Assembly (NCBI RefSeq): GCF_006715395.1
Contig: NZ_VFNC01000003.1
Location: forward strand, 186,001 to 250,000
Length of the DNA: 64,000 bases
Direction of reading: 5' to 3'
Source of the DNA: Streptomyces sp. SLBN-31
GTDB taxonomy: Bacteria; Actinomycetota; Actinomycetes; Streptomycetales; Streptomycetaceae
Shown here: piece after piece, positions 61,073-64,000 of the stretch
How positions within the stretch are numbered: position 1 is the stretch's first letter
Layout: each line of letters starts with the position of its first letter
The notes under the pieces: model-generated
The model's input: the letters and a program-made list of their open reading frames with translations, nothing else
Database searches by the model: none
Told to the model about the DNA's origin: nothing
Program-made: the position numbers and the translations under genes

Positions 61073-62002
61073 TCATGCCACGAGGTCGGCCGCGAGCAGC
61101 TCCTCACTCTCCGTGCCGCCGCCGCCACGTTCCGAGCGCACCCACGCCCGCTTCAGCAGCAGATGCACCTCGCACTCCCAGGTGAAGCCCATGCCGCCGT
61201 GCACCTGGAGGCAGTCGCGGGCACCGCGCACGGCGGCCTCGTCGGCCAGCAGCCGGGCCGCGGCGATGTCGGCCCGCTCGGCGGTCACGGCGGCCGCGTA
61301 GACCGCGGCGCGAGCCACCTCGACGCGCACCAGCATCTGCGCGCACAGGTGCTTGACCGCCTGGAAGGCCCCGATCGGCTGCCCGAACTGCTCACGCGCC
61401 CGGGCGTGTTGCACGGCCAGCTCGCACGCCCGCCCGGCGGTCCCGAGCTGCTCTGCCGCGGTGAGGAGTACGGCGACCGGATCGGTACGGGCCGGTGCGG
61501 GCACCCGGTGCAGCGGCGTGAGCGGATCCACCGACTTCATCGGTACGGCCCCCTCGGCCCCCGGCCGCACGACGTCCGCCTCCTGAAGCCACTCCACGAG
61601 CCTGCCGTCGGCGGCGGCCACGACGACCTCCCCCTCGGCCGCCCCCGGCACCTCCCCGGCGGCGAGATGCGTGGCGACGAGCGGCCCGGGCACCAGCGCC
61701 CTCCCGGCCTCCTCGAAAACCAGCACGGCCTCCGGCAACCCCAGTCCGGCCCCGCCATCGGCTTCGGGCAACCGCAGCGAAAAGAACCCGAGCTCTCCGA
61801 GCGTCCGCCACAGCTCCCGGTCCAGACGTGGCGGAGAAGCGCCGGGTTCGGCAGCGCCCCCAAGGGGCGCGGGGCTGTGTCCATCTGCGGCTCCGCCGCG
61901 GGGCGCGACCGGCCCCCACGAACCCGCACCCGCCGTACGACGCAAAGCCCCCCGCATGGCCCCGCGCAACGCCCCCTGCTCCGACGTCAGTTGAAACCGC
62001 AC
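61073..62002 (-). CDS. Acyl-CoA dehydrogenase family protein with in-frame repeat insertion
   Basis: The 309-residue FadE-type protein has RAREQFGQPIGAFQAVKHLCAQMLVRVEVARAAVYAA and LQVHGGMGFTWECEVHLLLKRA, the alpha-subunit-like group. The start MRFQLTSEQGALRGAMRGALRR is followed at residues 23-58 by a Gly/Pro/Ala-rich stretch (PVAPRGGAADGHSPAPLGG) that is encoded by palindromic repeat copy C. After it the normal RLDRELWRTLGELGFFSLRLPEADGG resumes. The protein is short for the family and may be altered in the N-terminal domain. It lies 3 bases after the next acyl-CoA dehydrogenase. Confidence 0.85.
   Translation of the reverse strand: MRFQLTSEQGALRGAMRGALRRTAGAGSWGPVAPRGGAADGHSPAPLGGAAEPGASPPRLDRELWRTLGELGFFSLRLPEADGGAGLGLPEAVLVFEEAGRALVPGPLVATHLAAGEVPGAAEGEVVVAAADGRLVEWLQEADVVRPGAEGAVPMKSVDPLTPLHRVPAPARTDPVAVLLTAAEQLGTAGRACELAVQHARAREQFGQPIGAFQAVKHLCAQMLVRVEVARAAVYAAAVTAERADIAAARLLADEAAVRGARDCLQVHGGMGFTWECEVHLLLKRAWVRSERGGGGTESEELLAADLVA
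61856..61950. repeat. Streptomyces intergenic palindromic repeat, copy C, inside a gene
   Basis: AAGGGGCGCGGGGCTGTGTC, CATCTGCGGCTCCGCCGCG and CGAACCCGCACCCGCC match copy B and, less closely, copy A. It sits in the coding region of the 61073 acyl-CoA dehydrogenase without breaking the frame. Confidence 0.8.
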
Positions 62003-62005
62003 CGC

Positions 62006-63139
62006 TCACCTCCCCTTCGGCAGCCCGAGAATCCGCTCTCCCACGATGTTCCGCTGGATCTGCGAGGTCCCGGCCGCGATGGTGTACGACAGCGACGACA
62101 GCCGGTCGGGCATCCACGGCCGCTCCAGATCCAGCGAGTCCGGCCCCAGCACCTCCGCCGCCGCGTCGTACAGCTCCTGCCGGGCATGCGAGTACCGCAG
62201 CTTGAAGACCGAGCCCCCCACCCCCGGCACACCGCCGGAGGCCTCCGCCTCGCTCACGTTCCACTGCGTCAGCCGCCACAGCGCCCGGAACTCGGCGTTC
62301 AGCCGGCCGAGCCGCCGCCGGAGCGCGGCATCGTCCCAGCGCCCGTTCCGCCGTGCGGCGACCGCCAGTTCGCCCAGTACACGCCGGCAGGCGACCACCT
62401 CTCCGACGAACGCCGTGCCGCGCTCGAAGGAGAGCGTCACCATCGTCACGCGCCAGCCGTCGTTCTCGTCCCCGACCCGGTTGGCGACGGGCACCCGCAC
62501 GTCGTCGAGGAACATCTCGGCGAACTCGGCCGACCCGGCGAGGGTCCGCAGCGGCCGTACGGTGATGCCGGGAGCGTCCATGGGCATGGCCAGCCAGCTG
62601 ATGCCCTTGTGCTTGGGGGCCTCCGGGTCGGTCCGCACCAGCAGTTCGCACCAGTCGGCCACCTCGGCGTGGGAGGTCCAGATCTTGGACCCGCTGACCA
62701 CGTAGTCGTCGCCGTCCCTGCGCGCACGGGTGCGCAGTGCCGCGAGGTCGGAGCCGGCGTCGGGTTCGCTGAAGCCCTGGCACCAGACCTCCTCGCCGCG
62801 CAGGACCGGCGGCAGCCAGCGCGCCCGCTGTTCCGGCGTGCCCTCGGCCGCGATGGTGGGCCCGGCGTGCAGCAGGCCCACGAAGTTGGCGCCGACATAG
62901 GGCGCGCCCGCCTTCTCGGTCTCCTCCAGGAAGATCAGCCGGACGCTCGGTGTGCCCTCCCAGTGGACGTCGGCGTACCCGGCGTCGTACAGCATCCGCT
63001 GCCAGCCGAGGTCGTAGGCCCGGCGCCCGGGCCAGTCGTCGGGGGACGGCTTCGGCGGCAGCGTCGGCAGTACCTTGCCGAGCCATTCGCGCAACCGCGC
63101 CCGGAACTCCTCCTCTTCCGGGGTGTACGACAGGTCCAC
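62006..63139 (-). CDS. Acyl-CoA dehydrogenase family protein
   Basis: The 377-residue protein begins VDLSYTPEEEEFRARLREWLGKVLP and shows WCQGFSEPDAGSDLAALRTRARRDGDDYVVSGSKIWTSHAEVADWCELLVRT, the common ACAD motif. SYTIAAGTSQIQRNIVGERILGLP follows, with the AGTSQIQ signature. It likely forms a heteromer with the 61073 protein, as in FadE26-FadE27-type pairs. GTG 63139 shares one base with the amidohydrolase stop (TAGTG), so translation is coupled. Confidence 0.9.
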   Translation of the reverse strand: MDLSYTPEEEEFRARLREWLGKVLPTLPPKPSPDDWPGRRAYDLGWQRMLYDAGYADVHWEGTPSVRLIFLEETEKAGAPYVGANFVGLLHAGPTIAAEGTPEQRARWLPPVLRGEEVWCQGFSEPDAGSDLAALRTRARRDGDDYVVSGSKIWTSHAEVADWCELLVRTDPEAPKHKGISWLAMPMDAPGITVRPLRTLAGSAEFAEMFLDDVRVPVANRVGDENDGWRVTMVTLSFERGTAFVGEVVACRRVLGELAVAARRNGRWDDAALRRRLGRLNAEFRALWRLTQWNVSEAEASGGVPGVGGSVFKLRYSHARQELYDAAAEVLGPDSLDLERPWMPDRLSSLSYTIAAGTSQIQRNIVGERILGLPKGR

Positions 63140-64000
63140 TAGCGGTCCAGGTCGAGATCGAGCATGCGGATCGCGTTGCCCCGCATCAGCTTGTAGACCG
63201 TCTCGTCGTCGAGTCCCTTCACGTGGTCGAGGGCGATCTCCTTGGTGTGCGGGAAGGTCGAGTCGACGTGCGGATAGTCGGTCTCGAAGGTGGCGTTGTC
63301 CCGGCCGACCGCGTCCAGGGACGCCACTCCGTGCTTGTCGCGGAAGAAGCAGCAGAACATCTGCCGGTAGTAGTACGTGGACGGCGGCTCCGGGACCAGG
63401 TCGCGCACACCGCCCCAGGCGCGGTGCTCCTCCCAGACGTCGTCGGCGCGTTCCAGGGCGTACGGGATCCAGCCCATCTGCCCTTCGGAGTAGGCGAGTT
63501 TGAGGCGGGGGAAGCGCACCAGCACGCCGCTGAAGAGGAAGTCCATCATCGAGGCCATGGCGTTGTTGAAGCTGAGGGAGGCCTGGACCGCCGGCGGGGC
63601 GTCCGGGGACGCGGCCGGCATCTGGGACGAGGACCCGATGTGCATGTTGACGACCGTGCCGGTCTCCTGGCACACGGCGAAGAACGGATCCCAGTGGCCG
63701 GAGTGGATGGACGGCAGGCCGAGGTAGGTGGGGATCTCGGAGAACGTCACCGCCTTCACCCCGCGCGCGGCGTTGCGCCGGATCTCCGCGACCGCGAGCT
63801 CCACGTCCCACAGCGGGATCAGGCACAGCGGGATGAGCCGTCCGCCGCTGTCCCCGCACCACTCCTCGACCATCCAGTCGTTGTAGGCGCGCACACAGGC
63901 CAGCGCGACCTCCTTGTCGTGCGCCTCGGCGAAGGTCTGCCCGCAGAAGCGGGGAAAGGAGGGGAAGCACAGGGAGGCCTCGACGTGGTTGAGGTCCATG
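63139..64000 (-). CDS. Amidohydrolase-2 family protein (N-terminus beyond window)
   Basis: The visible C-terminal 286 residues start MDLNHVEASLCFPSFPRFCGQTFAEAHDKE and match, nearly throughout, residues from about 112 of the 23314 protein (MDVNHVQSAVCFPTFPRFCGQTFTEAKDHE). MHIGSSSQMPAAS and ETDYPHVDSTFPHTKE are the metal-site and C-terminal landmarks. The gene therefore begins beyond base 64000. It is the paralog of the amidohydrolase at 23314 and likely acts at a parallel step. It is coupled to the acyl-CoA dehydrogenase pair in one operon. Confidence 0.88.
   Translation of the reverse strand, partial: MDLNHVEASLCFPSFPRFCGQTFAEAHDKEVALACVRAYNDWMVEEWCGDSGGRLIPLCLIPLWDVELAVAEIRRNAARGVKAVTFSEIPTYLGLPSIHSGHWDPFFAVCQETGTVVNMHIGSSSQMPAASPDAPPAVQASLSFNNAMASMMDFLFSGVLVRFPRLKLAYSEGQMGWIPYALERADDVWEEHRAWGGVRDLVPEPPSTYYYRQMFCCFFRDKHGVASLDAVGRDNATFETDYPHVDSTFPHTKEIALDHVKGLDDETVYKLMRGNAIRMLDLDLDR

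Noticed and set aside
60591..61076. 161-residue minus-strand frame before the ATP-binding gene
   Set aside because: It has no family similarity, no clear ribosome site and odd composition (many Cys and Arg).
1..64000. Mobile gene islands, CRISPR arrays, rRNA or tRNA genes
   Set aside because: No transposase, integrase, regular spacer array or complete RNA gene was found on either strand by reading.

Overview
The window is from a Streptomyces chromosome. GC content is very high, codon third positions are GC-biased, GTG starts and leaderless promoters are common, and a block of genes matches the S. coelicolor region around afsR. From recall of family and synteny, the backbone genes are: a D-Ala-D-Ala carboxypeptidase, a GPP34-family protein, the XRE/DUF397 pair scr1-scr2, FO synthase (fbiC), the SARP regulator afsR, its small effector afsS, the Ser/Thr kinase afsK, the AfsK-binding protein kbpA and a TetR regulator. 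There is no rRNA, tRNA, CRISPR array, prophage or transposase gene.

A large CoA-linked catabolic gene set is interleaved with this backbone from about 5.1 kb to the right edge. It holds an acyl-CoA synthetase, four acyl-CoA dehydrogenases, two enoyl-CoA hydratases, two thiolase-like lipid-transfer proteins with two DUF35 partners, and four SDR or zinc dehydrogenases. It also holds three luciferase-like (F420/flavin) oxidoreductases, two paralogous amidohydrolase-2 enzymes, a D-aminoacylase-type deacylase, an aldehyde dehydrogenase, an ADP-forming acyl-CoA ligase, a flavin reductase, a DoxX protein and a cyclase. This mix resembles actinobacterial pathways for steroid-like or alicyclic acids, but the substrate cannot be read from the sequence.

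The main discovery candidate is a shared palindrome, CTGACG-N3-CGTCAG. I find 11 close matches, all between or beside catabolic genes and none at the promoters of afsR, afsS, afsK, kbpA, fbiC or scr1. The sites lie at 5.98, 21.5 (two), 24.56, 29.8 (two), 38.1, 44.15, 49.0 (two), 52.07 and 58.7 kb. They mark at least nine transcription units as one regulon, probably under a TetR-type repressor. The only TetR gene seen here, at 35.7 kb, is a candidate, but its own promoter has just a half site.

Layout. 0-5 kb: cell wall enzyme and scr1-scr2. 5-9.2 kb: divergent regulon pair, a sodium/solute symporter and a DinB protein. 9.2-17.1 kb: tandem repeats, ADP-ribosylglycohydrolase, membrane and cell-wall-related proteins, FO synthase, F420-type enzymes, DUF1062. 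17.1-24.5 kb: two regulon operons on the minus strand. 24.7-28.1 kb: afsR-afsS. 28.2-32.2 kb: fadD and the Ltp-DUF35-hydratase operon. 32.4-36.4 kb: afsK, kbpA, tetR. 36.4-44.1 kb: regulon genes mixed with a lipoprotein, a PNPOx-like oxidase and acetyltransferases. 44.3-48.9 kb: Tat-exported tannase-like and amine-oxidase-like enzymes and a flavoprotein monooxygenase. 49-52.7 kb: ligase, hydratase and flavin reductase. 52.7-64 kb: a TIR element, MFS and AraC genes, then further regulon genes. Streptomyces intergenic palindromes occur three times, once in frame inside an acyl-CoA dehydrogenase.
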